A DNA stretch of 43,363 nt from NCBI GenBank assembly GCA_913063125.1, contig CAJXZM010000036.1, forward strand, positions 1 to 43,363. The letters are read 5' to 3'. The position numbers were made by a program, and so were the translations under genes. The first letter of the stretch is position 1; every line of letters starts with the position of its first letter. This DNA comes from an uncultured Gammaproteobacteria bacterium. Its GTDB lineage: Bacteria > Pseudomonadota > Gammaproteobacteria > Pseudomonadales > Ketobacteraceae. Under the pieces are notes generated by a model. That model saw nothing but the letters and a program-made list of their open reading frames with translations. It ran no database searches and had not been told where the DNA came from. This document shows, in pieces, positions 6,962 through 15,789 of this stretch.

Positions 6962-9211
6962 ATGAAAAAAGTAATGGTTGTGTTACCTATCTATGACGGC
7001 TTAGATGAGACGCAGCGATGCGTGAACAGTACGCTGGCCTCTCTGTCTGCACAACGCAATACAATTAAGTTAATCCTGATCAATGACGCATCCCCCAATG
7101 CGACGTTAACTGAATGGTTGAGAACCGTTGTTGCCGAGTTTGATTCTAAGAAGGCGTTTGACGTACAGCTTATTGAAAACGCAACGAACAAAGGATTTGT
7201 TGCAACCGTCAATATAGGTATGAAGCTGAATAATGAGGATGATATCATCCTCCTAAATAGCGATACCGAAGTCTCTTCAGATTGGGTCGATCGCCTGGTT
7301 GATGCAGCGTATTCCGATGATAGTATTGCAACGGTGACCCCCTTTTCAAACAACGCTGAAATTTGCAGTTTTCCTAAAATATGCGAAGATAATGCTTTCC
7401 CTCTTGGCCTGAGTGCGGCAGATATAGATAAAAGCATGGCTGCGCTTCAGGGTGGTAATGTTGTAGATATGCCGACGGGTGTTGGCTTTTGTATGTATAT
7501 CCGCCGAGATGCATTGTCTCAGGTGGGTTACTTTGATGAAGAAACTTACGGCCGAGGCTATGGCGAAGAAAATGATTTTTGTGTAAAGGCGTCTAGGTGT
7601 GGGTGGCGCAATGTATTATGCACGAATGTCTTTGTTTTTCATGAAGGCGGGGTTAGCTTTTCAGATGAAAAACTGGGGCGTATACAGGATGCTATAAAAA
7701 TAATAGATAGGCTTTACCCCGATTATAATGGGCAGGTTCATGAGCACATCCAACAAAATCCCGCTAAAGCACATCGCCTGTTAGCCTTGTCGCAGCTGTA
7801 TCGTGATAGTGATAGACCGACCGTTCTTCATATCACCCATGAACTGGGTGGTGGCACAGCTCGACACGTGAATGAGCTATGCGATTATAACAAGGGGGCA
7901 TTAAACACCCTGGTGCTGCATAAAGGTCCAAATGATACCGTTGTTTTGTTTTTTGAAAACCTTCTAGGTGAGACCGTAGAGTTTGAGCTGAACGAAGGCG
8001 ATCAACTAACACGCTTGCTTAAATGGTTGAATGTAGGCTATTTGCATATTCACCATGTGATGGGCTTACCTGCGATGGTGTTTCATTTAATAGAGACGCT
8101 AGCTCTACCTTATGATATTACATTGCATGATTATTATTTTATTAATGCCAACCCTACATTAACCAATGAACAGGGCCGTTTTTGTGACGACCTTGCTACC
8201 CGTGATGCATTATGTGCTATTGCCAACCCTATACCAGACAATATGCCTGCAGAAGCATGGCGAGTCGCACAAGGAAAAATGCTGGCCGCGGCCAATCGGG
8301 TAATTTCTCCTTCGCAATATACGAAAGAAACTCATGCAATTTACTTCCCCAATCTTCCATATTATGTTGCTTCTCATCCAGATTGGGAGCTTGGAGGGGT
8401 GTATCCAGAAGTGAAATCAACTCCTTGTGGTGAAGGAGAGAAAATCAGGGTCCTTTCTATTGGGGCACTGAGCCGCGAAAAAGGCGGGGAAACGATTGAG
8501 AATGTGGCGCAACTTGCCTCAAAGCATGATTTTGAATTTCATCTATTAGGGTATGCGTATAAACCACTAGGCCAGCCTGTTATTGAACATGGAGCTTATC
8601 GCGATGAAGCACTCTTGAGTTTAATTGATGAGATTGACCCGCATGTAATTTGGTTTCCATGCCAATGCCCAGAAACCTATTGTTATACATTGAGTGCAGC
8701 ATTCCGTAGTGGCCGCCCAGTGATCGCGACCAACTTAGGTTCGTTTCCTGAACGAATAGCTGACCGCCCTTGTAGCTGGATAAAAGATTGGAAAATGACG
8801 CCTGAAGCTTGGACTGACTTTTTTGAGGAAGACATAAAGCCTTTTGTTAGCACCCCGCAAACGGCAGCCTGGCCCTTGCAAACTGCATGCAATAACGAGA
8901 ACCTATTTTATCGTTTTCGTTATCTGCAAGGAATAGAAAAGCGCAGTAAGCCATTAGTAGCTCAGGCCTCAAAAAATACTGAAAATATAGCTCTCGATTT
9001 TTTTGAAAACCAATTGAATCGAAGCTTGCAGGGTAAACCACAAATAGATCTGGGTAAAAAAGAGCGAGTACTGCGTTTGTTAATGCGGCTGCGCTCTCAT
9101 CCTATGATGGCGGGAATCGTAAGGCTAATCCCTTTTAATGTTCAGCGCTCAGTAAAGCGCCGCCTATCATCTCGCCCGTTACACGAAGTCATACATCAAC
9201 CTAAGGATTGA
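6962..9211 (+). CDS. Two-domain glycosyltransferase (GT2 plus GT-B)
   Basis: The product has about 749 residues. Residues 1-270 form a family 2 GT-A domain: VMVVLPIYDGLDETQRCVNS, the LLNSDTEV donor site near 97, and GYGEENDFCVKA near 200. Residues about 285-690 look like a GT-B glycosyltransferase of the family 1/4 type, with LHITHELGGGTARHV at the start and VLSIGALSREKGGETIENVA at the second Rossmann fold. Two linkages could thus be made by one chain. The ATG at 6962 is preferred; a GTG at 6935 in the same frame overlaps the preceding sulfotransferase gene by 17 bases, so the two are co-transcribed. The GT-B half lacks an obvious EX7E motif in clear form, so its activity is less certain than that of the GT2 half. 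Confidence 0.85.
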   Translation: MKKVMVVLPIYDGLDETQRCVNSTLASLSAQRNTIKLILINDASPNATLTEWLRTVVAEFDSKKAFDVQLIENATNKGFVATVNIGMKLNNEDDIILLNSDTEVSSDWVDRLVDAAYSDDSIATVTPFSNNAEICSFPKICEDNAFPLGLSAADIDKSMAALQGGNVVDMPTGVGFCMYIRRDALSQVGYFDEETYGRGYGEENDFCVKASRCGWRNVLCTNVFVFHEGGVSFSDEKLGRIQDAIKIIDRLYPDYNGQVHEHIQQNPAKAHRLLALSQLYRDSDRPTVLHITHELGGGTARHVNELCDYNKGALNTLVLHKGPNDTVVLFFENLLGETVEFELNEGDQLTRLLKWLNVGYLHIHHVMGLPAMVFHLIETLALPYDITLHDYYFINANPTLTNEQGRFCDDLATRDALCAIANPIPDNMPAEAWRVAQGKMLAAANRVISPSQYTKETHAIYFPNLPYYVASHPDWELGGVYPEVKSTPCGEGEKIRVLSIGALSREKGGETIENVAQLASKHDFEFHLLGYAYKPLGQPVIEHGAYRDEALLSLIDEIDPHVIWFPCQCPETYCYTLSAAFRSGRPVIATNLGSFPERIADRPCSWIKDWKMTPEAWTDFFEEDIKPFVSTPQTAAWPLQTACNNENLFYRFRYLQGIEKRSKPLVAQASKNTENIALDFFENQLNRSLQGKPQIDLGKKERVLRLLMRLRSHPMMAGIVRLIPFNVQRSVKRRLSSRPLHEVIHQPKD

Positions 9212-9217
9212 TGTATG
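9190..9217 (+). other. Perfect 10-bp hairpin across the stop codon
   Basis: CATACATCAA (9190-9199) pairs perfectly with TTGATGTATG (9208-9217) around an 8-base loop. The TGA stop of the glycosyltransferase (9209-9211) lies in the right arm. No T run follows, so it may protect the 3' end of the mRNA or separate the converging transcripts. Confidence 0.55.
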
Positions 9218-9234
9218 GCGAGATCACTATCACT

Positions 9235-9262
9235 AAAAATTCATGCAGCACCTTCCGGTGCT
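9235..9262 (-). terminator. Likely terminator of the arylsulfotransferase-like gene
   Basis: On the - strand AGCACC and GGTGCT form a 6-bp stem with a GGAA (GNRA-type) loop at 9247-9262. A five-T run at 9236-9240 follows after a short spacer. It lies between converging genes. Confidence 0.45.
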
Positions 9263-9269
9263 TCCTATA

Positions 9270-10790
9270 TTAGCGAGCAATATCGATGACCAAGCCATCC
9301 AAGCTAATCTCTTCAATATTGTAAGCTGTCCGACAGGAGTGATTATCACTCTCTCGCTTAGGAATCGACGCGTCATACAGTATCTCTTTGGCTTCATTAA
9401 CCACCATGATACGAGCAACCTGTCGGCTTTCTGATGTTGCGTAATTAATCAACATATCACCACTTTGGGTGCGATAAACACTTGAGCAGATATCGGAGTA
9501 AATGGTTTTATCCATATCAAACTCCCACACGGCATTGGCTGTTCGCGCTAGCGGGTCAATATCATAAATAGAGACCAGACTGTAATCCAACGTATCACCC
9601 ACATCCGGCAATTTGATATTCCCTTTCCCATTATTAAATAACATCAACTGACTGCCGTCGGCTGAAATGGATAATGCGTGCTGCCCTACTGGAGGAACGC
9701 CTGTGACTGTTAACGCTAATTTCTGTAAACTGTTTGGAAAATTGGTGAACCAGAACTTTCCAGGGTTCCCAAGTAACCAGTTGATCTTGTTAGTACTGTA
9801 ATCAACACTAATCACAAAATCTTCTCGACAGGACATAATCACATCATCGTTAGCTGCATCATAAATAACAGAGTTCATATGACACCAATCAAAGTCATTC
9901 ATGACAAAGGCACTAGGGTCTTCTCCATTGGCTGTTATATAGTTAGCAACAATAGTATCAAGATCCCAGACACGTAGAACCCCCCCTGTCTTTGTGGCTT
10001 CAATCGCAACTGACTCTGGCTTAATCTCAACACCGTCATCAAACGCAATTGTATTTAGAAGACCTTCTTTACCTAATTCAATATTATGATGAGAATCCCC
10101 ATAGCCACTACCGCCAATCTGATGAGCGCTATAACTTCCGTCCCAGTCAAAACGGTATATTGCATTACTGCGTAACGCACCAACGACAAAACTATCCCCA
10201 TCAAAAAATGACGCTCGAATTTCTTCGCCGGGATCTTTTGGCATCCATCGAGTTTCACCATCGGCATCGATAATAATGGGGCTAACTGGTAGAGAGCGTA
10301 CAAAAATAAAGCTCACCGGTGGCTGCTCATTGCTACTGTTGATTGTTATCGCTGGAAGAGCTGCATCCGAGACAAATCCTGCGGTAGTGATTGCACTCGT
10401 TTGGGCTTGCACATCACCATCTGCATAATGCAAATTAACGGTCACGCTATTTTCAAAATCCGCGTACAAACCAAATACCGTGAAGTTAATTTCCTTCTGT
10501 TTTTCATCAACCAACCCCTTCTGATTGAGGTAATCAAAAGAATACGACACGTTGACAGGCTTGCTGACATTTCCAGTCTTTGTGGCTATCGAAAAGGAAA
10601 CTGACTCCAACTGATTTAAGGCATCAGCAACAATGGTCCCATTTTGGGAAAAAACCATATCCTCAATGGGAGAAAATGAAAGGGTGAAAGATCGTGACTC
10701 AGGATGATGGCTTGACCCGCCGCAAGAAGCCAAAAAGGCCATAAGAAGCCCAATAATAAAAAAAGGTATGATTCTTCTGGGGAAATCCAT
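9270..10790 (-). CDS. Arylsulfotransferase-like (ASST family) lipoprotein
   Basis: The product has 506 residues. The start is set at 10790 because it gives a clean lipoprotein signal (MDFPRR, hydrophobic core, LASC with Cys23) and a GGAG sequence 8 bases upstream; earlier in-frame starts lack both. The body has ASST/arylsulfotransferase features: a beta-propeller pattern and motifs such as DFDWCHMNSV, IMSCREDF and QHALSISADGSQLMLFNNG. Family members transfer sulfate from a phenolic sulfate donor to an acceptor in the periplasm without PAPS. Active-site residues cannot be assigned securely here, so a non-catalytic propeller is possible. It is a single gene, convergent with the glycosyltransferase, and adds to the sulfotransferase theme of the region. 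The lipid anchor would place it in the outer or inner membrane facing the periplasm. Confidence 0.75.
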   Translation of the reverse strand: MDFPRRIIPFFIIGLLMAFLASCGGSSHHPESRSFTLSFSPIEDMVFSQNGTIVADALNQLESVSFSIATKTGNVSKPVNVSYSFDYLNQKGLVDEKQKEINFTVFGLYADFENSVTVNLHYADGDVQAQTSAITTAGFVSDAALPAITINSSNEQPPVSFIFVRSLPVSPIIIDADGETRWMPKDPGEEIRASFFDGDSFVVGALRSNAIYRFDWDGSYSAHQIGGSGYGDSHHNIELGKEGLLNTIAFDDGVEIKPESVAIEATKTGGVLRVWDLDTIVANYITANGEDPSAFVMNDFDWCHMNSVIYDAANDDVIMSCREDFVISVDYSTNKINWLLGNPGKFWFTNFPNSLQKLALTVTGVPPVGQHALSISADGSQLMLFNNGKGNIKLPDVGDTLDYSLVSIYDIDPLARTANAVWEFDMDKTIYSDICSSVYRTQSGDMLINYATSESRQVARIMVVNEAKEILYDASIPKRESDNHSCRTAYNIEEISLDGLVIDIAR

Positions 10791-10977
10791 AAGTAACGCT
10801 CCATGCCATAAAGATATCATGATGCCGGATTGTACGGATATCAACCTGAAAGCTGAACGACGCTATAGAGACTGAAAACATCCTTATTTACCAGCATTCA
10901 CAAATGAGATTGACCAATCCTCCCATAGACATGACGTAATTGCAAAAAGCGATTGACGATAAAGCTGCATGAAACGG

Positions 10978-11994
10978 CTAACCATTATCAACCCCTGCTC
11001 CTATTGAATAATCTAACACCATTAAAGGAGTGATAGCTACAAAAAACAATAACACCCCGTATAACGGGAAATAATTTGCCACAAAAGCCAATGGCAGCAA
11101 CCATATGCCATTTACAGCCGAAACCGCCAACGTCACCCGTCGATGTGATTCCCAGCGCCTAGACAGTATCTGATACCCATGGCTACGGTGCGCCTCACAC
11201 CAAACCTCCCCTCGCAACATACGTCGAATGAGCGTTACCGTCGCATCAACCACAAACACACCACATAAAATCACCCAACTCCAAATCGACATATCCGTCG
11301 TTGCTGAGGTAGTAATAGCGAGCAAACCTAAAACAAAGCCTAGAAAACCGCTACAAGCATCCCCCATAAAAATACTGGCTGGTGGCCAGTTCCACACCAA
11401 AAAGCCGCACACACTCACAACTAACCCCATAAATAAGAATGCCCATTCGTATTGTGCCTGAAACAACAAAATGAGCGCCCCACCTCCAGCGACCGATACC
11501 GCCTCAACGCTTGCAATACCATCAATACCGTCCATAAAATTAAACAGATTTAGTAACCATACCAGCGCAATAGTCAATACGGGATAACCCAGCCATCCAA
11601 GCTCCAGGTCAAAGAAAACTAATGGAATAACCGGAAAGGCAGACAACAAAAACAAAGCGACTCCTGCAGCCAAAAGATGAAATAACAGTCTGTAACGCGC
11701 AGGGATATGTTGATGGTCATCCCAAAAGCCCACGCTAGCAACTAAGCTCCCGCCGATCAATAAACTCACGAAGCTATCAAATGACAACCGCTCTTGGAAA
11801 AAAAGCACACTGATAAAACACAAAAAAACCAGCACAATAGAAATGCCCCCCCCGCGCGGAGTTGGTGTAACATGCGAACTTCTCTCATTCGGAATATCAA
11901 TTAACTGCTTTCGGTGAGCGTATGCTTTAAATACAAAGGTCAGCCCGACCACCAACAAAAAACACAGCACAAAGATTAGAATATCCAGCTTCAT
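10978..11994 (-). CDS. WecA/WbpL-like undecaprenyl-phosphate sugar-1-P transferase
   Basis: This 338-residue polytopic membrane protein has the motifs of the MraY/WecA family: RSSHVTPTPRGGG after the first membrane segment, GFWDDHQHIP (Mg-binding Asp pair), NFMDGIDGIAS, FMGDACSGFLG and HRSHGYQIL. It should transfer a sugar-1-phosphate from a UDP-sugar to undecaprenyl phosphate, the first step of O-antigen or other surface polysaccharide assembly. Its closest functional relatives are probably WbpL-type enzymes that prefer a 6-deoxy-N-acetylamino sugar; this rests on the paired upstream gene. The ATG immediately follows the TAA of that gene (TAAATG), so the two are translationally coupled. Confidence 0.9.
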   Translation of the reverse strand: MKLDILIFVLCFLLVVGLTFVFKAYAHRKQLIDIPNERSSHVTPTPRGGGISIVLVFLCFISVLFFQERLSFDSFVSLLIGGSLVASVGFWDDHQHIPARYRLLFHLLAAGVALFLLSAFPVIPLVFFDLELGWLGYPVLTIALVWLLNLFNFMDGIDGIASVEAVSVAGGGALILLFQAQYEWAFLFMGLVVSVCGFLVWNWPPASIFMGDACSGFLGFVLGLLAITTSATTDMSIWSWVILCGVFVVDATVTLIRRMLRGEVWCEAHRSHGYQILSRRWESHRRVTLAVSAVNGIWLLPLAFVANYFPLYGVLLFFVAITPLMVLDYSIGAGVDNG

Positions 11995-12906
11995 TTATTC
12001 ACCATCAATTCTAGCTGTAGGTACTGAGAGCATTTTTTGAAAAGATTCATCCACTGTCCATCGTGGTTTCCAATCTAAACTTTGCTTAGTATAAGCAACA
12101 TCAATTTCAAAATCCCCCAGTAAGCGATTAGCCACTTCAGACTTCCCTACTAACATTGCAAAAAACCGCATTAGAGAAACAGGCACAGGAACCAAACGAT
12201 TGGGTCGCCCTAGGTGTTGCGCAATTAACGACATTAAACGTGTTGTTGAAATGCTTTCACCATCCGCAAGTAATAGCGTCTTACCTCCAACAGGCTTATC
12301 AATACAATCTCGAATCACATCACAGAGATTGTAAATGCTAAGAAAATCTCGACGATTATTCACTGCACCAAAAGGTAAAGGGATTCCTTTCGCTACGACG
12401 CGTATCAACTGGCGTAGATTCCCTTTCACCCCAGGCCCATAAACCAAAGAGGGGCGTAAAATCACCACATCTATTGAAGAAGTTCTACCCAGTTCAAGCA
12501 ATACTTGCTCCGCTTCCCACTTTGATATTGCATAAGCGCCTTCTGGAGCAGGGACAGATTGCTCGGTGTAAGGTTTATTATCTCCCTCTCCCAACACCTT
12601 GATTGTACTCAAAAAAATAAACCGTCGTGCTCCTGCTTTCGCCGCAGCCTTTGCTAATTGGAGTGGTAGGTCTCGATTCACTTGACGATATTCATCGATA
12701 GGATCAACACCGCTCTCATTAAGACGGTGGGCAATGGCGGCGGTATGAACAATAACGTCGTTCTTTTGCAAAGAATCAGTGGATCGCTGATAATAGGGTA
12801 GCTCTCTACGACTAATACCCTGCACGTCATAGCCCTCAGAAACCAACCAAGAACATAGAGCACTTCCAACAAACCCAGTTGAACCCGTTACCAAAATACG
12901 ACTCAT
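11995..12906 (-). CDS. WbpV-like NAD-dependent sugar epimerase/dehydratase
   Basis: This 303-residue extended short-chain dehydrogenase has the N-terminal Rossmann motif GSTGFVGSAL (residues 8-17), the catalytic YxxxK as YAISK near residue 145 with upstream Ser in FLSTIKV, and a C-terminal sugar-binding region. The family makes or modifies nucleotide sugars. WbpV-type members, encoded beside WbpL-type transferases, finish a UDP-6-deoxy-HexNAc such as UDP-QuiNAc/FucNAc. It abuts the transferase gene, so the pair probably makes and loads the first sugar. The ATG has an AAGG sequence 8 bases upstream. The exact substrate is inferred from context. Confidence 0.85.
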   Translation of the reverse strand: MSRILVTGSTGFVGSALCSWLVSEGYDVQGISRRELPYYQRSTDSLQKNDVIVHTAAIAHRLNESGVDPIDEYRQVNRDLPLQLAKAAAKAGARRFIFLSTIKVLGEGDNKPYTEQSVPAPEGAYAISKWEAEQVLLELGRTSSIDVVILRPSLVYGPGVKGNLRQLIRVVAKGIPLPFGAVNNRRDFLSIYNLCDVIRDCIDKPVGGKTLLLADGESISTTRLMSLIAQHLGRPNRLVPVPVSLMRFFAMLVGKSEVANRLLGDFEIDVAYTKQSLDWKPRWTVDESFQKMLSVPTARIDGE

Positions 12907-13202
12907 GATTGCCCTTCTAGCAAATCAGCATAGGCTTACTGAATTATTGCCATAATATTTTCGTTAGAGAAAAACTGCTATAGTTATTGATCTCATGCTC
13001 AACCCCATAACACCCGTTACCTTAGTCTAAACGGGCATTATACAAAAAAACATCAACAAACATGGTAGTTTTTCTCAACAAATATGGCATTACGCCAAAA
13101 GAACGCTAGCTCCACCACTAAATCACTGACAAAATACTCCGCATTACCCCCTAGAACAGACTCACGTGCACAATCAAAATACACAATCTATAGGTAACTA
13201 TT
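12907..13202. promoter_or_regulatory. Divergent intergenic region
   Basis: About 296 bases separate the - strand epimerase gene from the + strand lipoprotein gene, so promoters for both should lie here. A TATTAT box on the - strand near 12953-12958 could serve the epimerase, but no good -35 box is placed correctly. For the lipoprotein only AGGTAACTATT, ending just before the ATG, is clear as a ribosome binding site. Confidence 0.35.
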
Positions 13203-13649
13203 ATGAAAGCGTTTATTGCCCCCGCTCTTCTTGCCTTAGTGCTTAGCGCATGCTCAAGCTCTTCTGTTGAAAAGACAACCGATTCATCAAACGCAATTAA
13301 TTTCGGTGAAATCCCTGCGAATTATGCCGACCAAGCCGCAAAAATACTAAGGCAAAAATACAAAAGCGCCACTATTACCATCAATACACCCGAAACCTGT
13401 ATTATGGGCCAACAGAACAGCGCCCAAGAAGACGCAGGATGGTGCTTTACCTCTTTTACTCATGACGAAAACACAATGAATCACGGCAAAGCCTTAGTCA
13501 GCCAATTTTTCATTAAGGGTAGCAACGTTGAACTGTTCAAAGAAATTGCCGGTATTGCAGATTTTCAAAGCACAAAGCCTACTAACCTCACACTTCGAAC
13601 TACTGATGACAAGGTTGAATTTCGCCCAATAGGTGCCAAAGCCCAATAA
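13203..13649 (+). CDS. Small lipoprotein of unknown function
   Basis: This 148-residue protein has a textbook lipoprotein signal: MKAF, hydrophobic core, LSAC with Cys17, then Ser at +2, which favours the outer membrane. The mature part has two Cys (CIMGQ near 62 and WCFTS near 78) that could form a disulfide bond, and a mix of short strands and helices. I do not recognise the family. It is the only + strand gene in this part of the window, has its own ribosome binding site, and converges with the sulfotransferase operon, the two stop codons lying only 16 bases apart. Confidence 0.75.
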   Translation: MKAFIAPALLALVLSACSSSSVEKTTDSSNAINFGEIPANYADQAAKILRQKYKSATITINTPETCIMGQQNSAQEDAGWCFTSFTHDENTMNHGKALVSQFFIKGSNVELFKEIAGIADFQSTKPTNLTLRTTDDKVEFRPIGAKAQ

Positions 13650-13665
13650 GTCTAACCCTTAATAA

Positions 13666-14427
13666 TTAGTCAATTGTTATACCATGGAACTCTTTTAAGC
13701 GACTACGCTCACGGCGTAGTCGCCAAGCCGCATAGAGTCTCGCTATTCTCACCTGATACCCTTCCGTCCGATAGCTTCCTTGAAATATTTTTTCCTCAGC
13801 TATCAGCGCAAAATCCACACCTAAAAAATGGAAAATAGATGACAAAGTTAGTTTGTGCTCTATTAATAATTGATCATTCGTAATTACTAATAGTTTTTCT
13901 GCCGAGAACACCCGTTTTAATCGGTCTATTTGCGAGCTAAAAAAACCACGATCAAGATAAGAGTGATGCCGCCAGGATGAGCCCCACGAAGAATCCCCCT
14001 TGTCGGCAAGAAGACGTTTATTTTCTACCCAAAAGGCACGCAAAATACCGAGCCTCTCATCCCCCCGACCTTGCTCCATAAAGTAATGAGAAATAGCTCG
14101 ATCCACGGGATTTCTCACCATAAATATCGCTTTCATTTCAGGGTTATATTTCATTAATTTTTCAGGTATCTGTTCCCAATAACTGTAGATAGGTGTCGCA
14201 TCACAGACCCATTGCTCTCCAGCATACCCTTCCATTAATGTTTTATAGCGATCATCAATATCCTTATCGGTTAACGTCTCAAACATAGGGTCATCAAAAA
14301 CATGCGCCTCTTTACCATTAACCACAAAAATATCAGGATGCTGTGATAAAAAGTGTGCCAATGCGGTGGTACCGCATTTTTGACCACCAACAATAACAAG
14401 GTTCATTCTCTTGAACGCAATCGACAT
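13666..14427 (-). CDS. Sulfotransferase, single domain
   Basis: The 253-residue product has the PAPS loop VIVGGQKCGTTALAHFL near its N-terminus and FMVRNPVDRAISHYF near residue 105 for the 3'-phosphate, both typical of heparan-type/NodH-like sulfotransferases. It probably sulfates a sugar in the exported polysaccharide. The start at 14427 shares one base with the stop of the wzt gene (TAATG), which indicates translational coupling. Alternatives are 14442 (16-base overlap) and 14406. It is the last gene of the long - strand operon. Confidence 0.88.
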   Translation of the reverse strand: MSIAFKRMNLVIVGGQKCGTTALAHFLSQHPDIFVVNGKEAHVFDDPMFETLTDKDIDDRYKTLMEGYAGEQWVCDATPIYSYWEQIPEKLMKYNPEMKAIFMVRNPVDRAISHYFMEQGRGDERLGILRAFWVENKRLLADKGDSSWGSSWRHHSYLDRGFFSSQIDRLKRVFSAEKLLVITNDQLLIEHKLTLSSIFHFLGVDFALIAEEKIFQGSYRTEGYQVRIARLYAAWRLRRERSRLKEFHGITID

Positions 14428-15671
14428 TACACCTTGATCCATTCGGCTTGCATCGGCACAGGAAATAGCCCCGTAAATTGTTCCCGAACATCCTCTATCA
14501 TCTCTAAAGACAACAGATCATCTTGGCGGCTAATCAATTCCGTTTGCTCAAGCGTTGGGGCATTCACGATACGCATTCTAAAACGATAGACTCCCTTTTG
14601 AAAACAACATTGCATATGCACCTTAACCGCCCCGACAGAATGACCGCTCGGTATCGGTATCCGTTTTCCCGTCAATTGCAGCCCCCTTGCGTCCACCACC
14701 TCCAAGATCAAAAAGGGGTGTGACAACGGAAGAGCATTCTCACGGAATGTTTCAACATCCAATAAAATACAAATACTTTCGTTATATTGCAGGGCGGCAT
14801 GAGTTCCAAAACCATCAATTTGCGCTTTTTTGACACCCACACCATCCAACGCGAAGCCTTTTTCAACTCGACTTGACTTAACCTTCTCCCCTTCCGACCC
14901 AACATTGTCCGTCTCTTGAATTCGCTGTAAATAATCCATTGTCACATCATCAGGCAACCCCACATTGATGACATTACCCTTATCAAGCAGCATAGCCTTA
15001 TCACAAAAAGAACGGACAGCAGCTAAATCATGCCCTACAAAAAGTAATGACGTACCTCCGCGTATAATCTCATCAATACGGGTTAATGCCTTCGCTTGAA
15101 AGCGCGCATCACCGACAGACAGCGCCTCATCAACAATCAATATATCAGGATCAACATGCACCTGCACAGCAAACGCCAATCGCACCATCATCCCAGAACT
15201 ATAGGTTTTTACTGGACGCTCTATGAAGTCACCGATATCCGCAAATGCAACAATATTCTCATAACGATCATTAATTTCTTGTTTAGACAATCCCAAAATA
15301 GAGCCATTCAGGTACACATTCTCGCGCCCAGTAAATTCGGGATCAAACCCAGTCCCTAATTCCAGCAATGCTGCAATACGGCCCTCTACCACCACCTGGC
15401 CGGACGTTGGTGGTAATGTCCCAGCAATAATTTGTAATAGCGTACTTTTACCACTGCCATTCAACCCAATAATACCAAGACTTCCACCCTGTAACATTTC
15501 AAAGCTTACATTGCTTAACGCCTCAACGAGCTGACAGTGCTCTGTCTGAAACCGTGAAAACCAATCAGCAAAAAAAGGGCGTATAACGCGATATGCTAAT
15601 GGCACCAACAAACGGCTTAACGGTGTTTTCCACACCTGGTAAGTTTTTGAGACATTTTGAACTTTAATCAC
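14427..15671 (-). CDS. wzt: O-antigen ABC exporter ATPase with glycan-binding domain
   Basis: The 414-residue product has an N-terminal ABC ATPase: Walker A GLNGSGKST at 69-77, signature YSSGM at 157-161, and Walker B ILIVDEA at 177-183 followed by SVGD and the switch His in GHD. Residues about 255-414 form a beta-rich domain of the Wzt C-terminal type, which in E. coli O8/O9a recognises the capped end of the O-antigen before export. With Wzm it would drive undecaprenyl-linked polysaccharide across the inner membrane. The start is GTG with AAGG 7 bases upstream. Here the ATPase and permease genes are separated by two sulfotransferase genes, an unusual layout that suggests sulfation is integral to this export route. 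Confidence 0.92.
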   Translation of the reverse strand: MIKVQNVSKTYQVWKTPLSRLLVPLAYRVIRPFFADWFSRFQTEHCQLVEALSNVSFEMLQGGSLGIIGLNGSGKSTLLQIIAGTLPPTSGQVVVEGRIAALLELGTGFDPEFTGRENVYLNGSILGLSKQEINDRYENIVAFADIGDFIERPVKTYSSGMMVRLAFAVQVHVDPDILIVDEALSVGDARFQAKALTRIDEIIRGGTSLLFVGHDLAAVRSFCDKAMLLDKGNVINVGLPDDVTMDYLQRIQETDNVGSEGEKVKSSRVEKGFALDGVGVKKAQIDGFGTHAALQYNESICILLDVETFRENALPLSHPFLILEVVDARGLQLTGKRIPIPSGHSVGAVKVHMQCCFQKGVYRFRMRIVNAPTLEQTELISRQDDLLSLEMIEDVREQFTGLFPVPMQAEWIKV

Positions 15672-15789
15672 AACTTGACCTTTCTATTCAATCACGAAAG
15701 TTAATGAACTGGAAAACCACCATACTAAAAAAAACACATACTACTTGTATAACTAATAATTGACGACAGTTCAGCGACGTCATTTATGT

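Noticed and set aside
9243..9434. Short plus-strand open frame in the tail of the arylsulfotransferase-like gene
   Set aside because: It lies wholly antisense to a supported gene and has no signal of its own.
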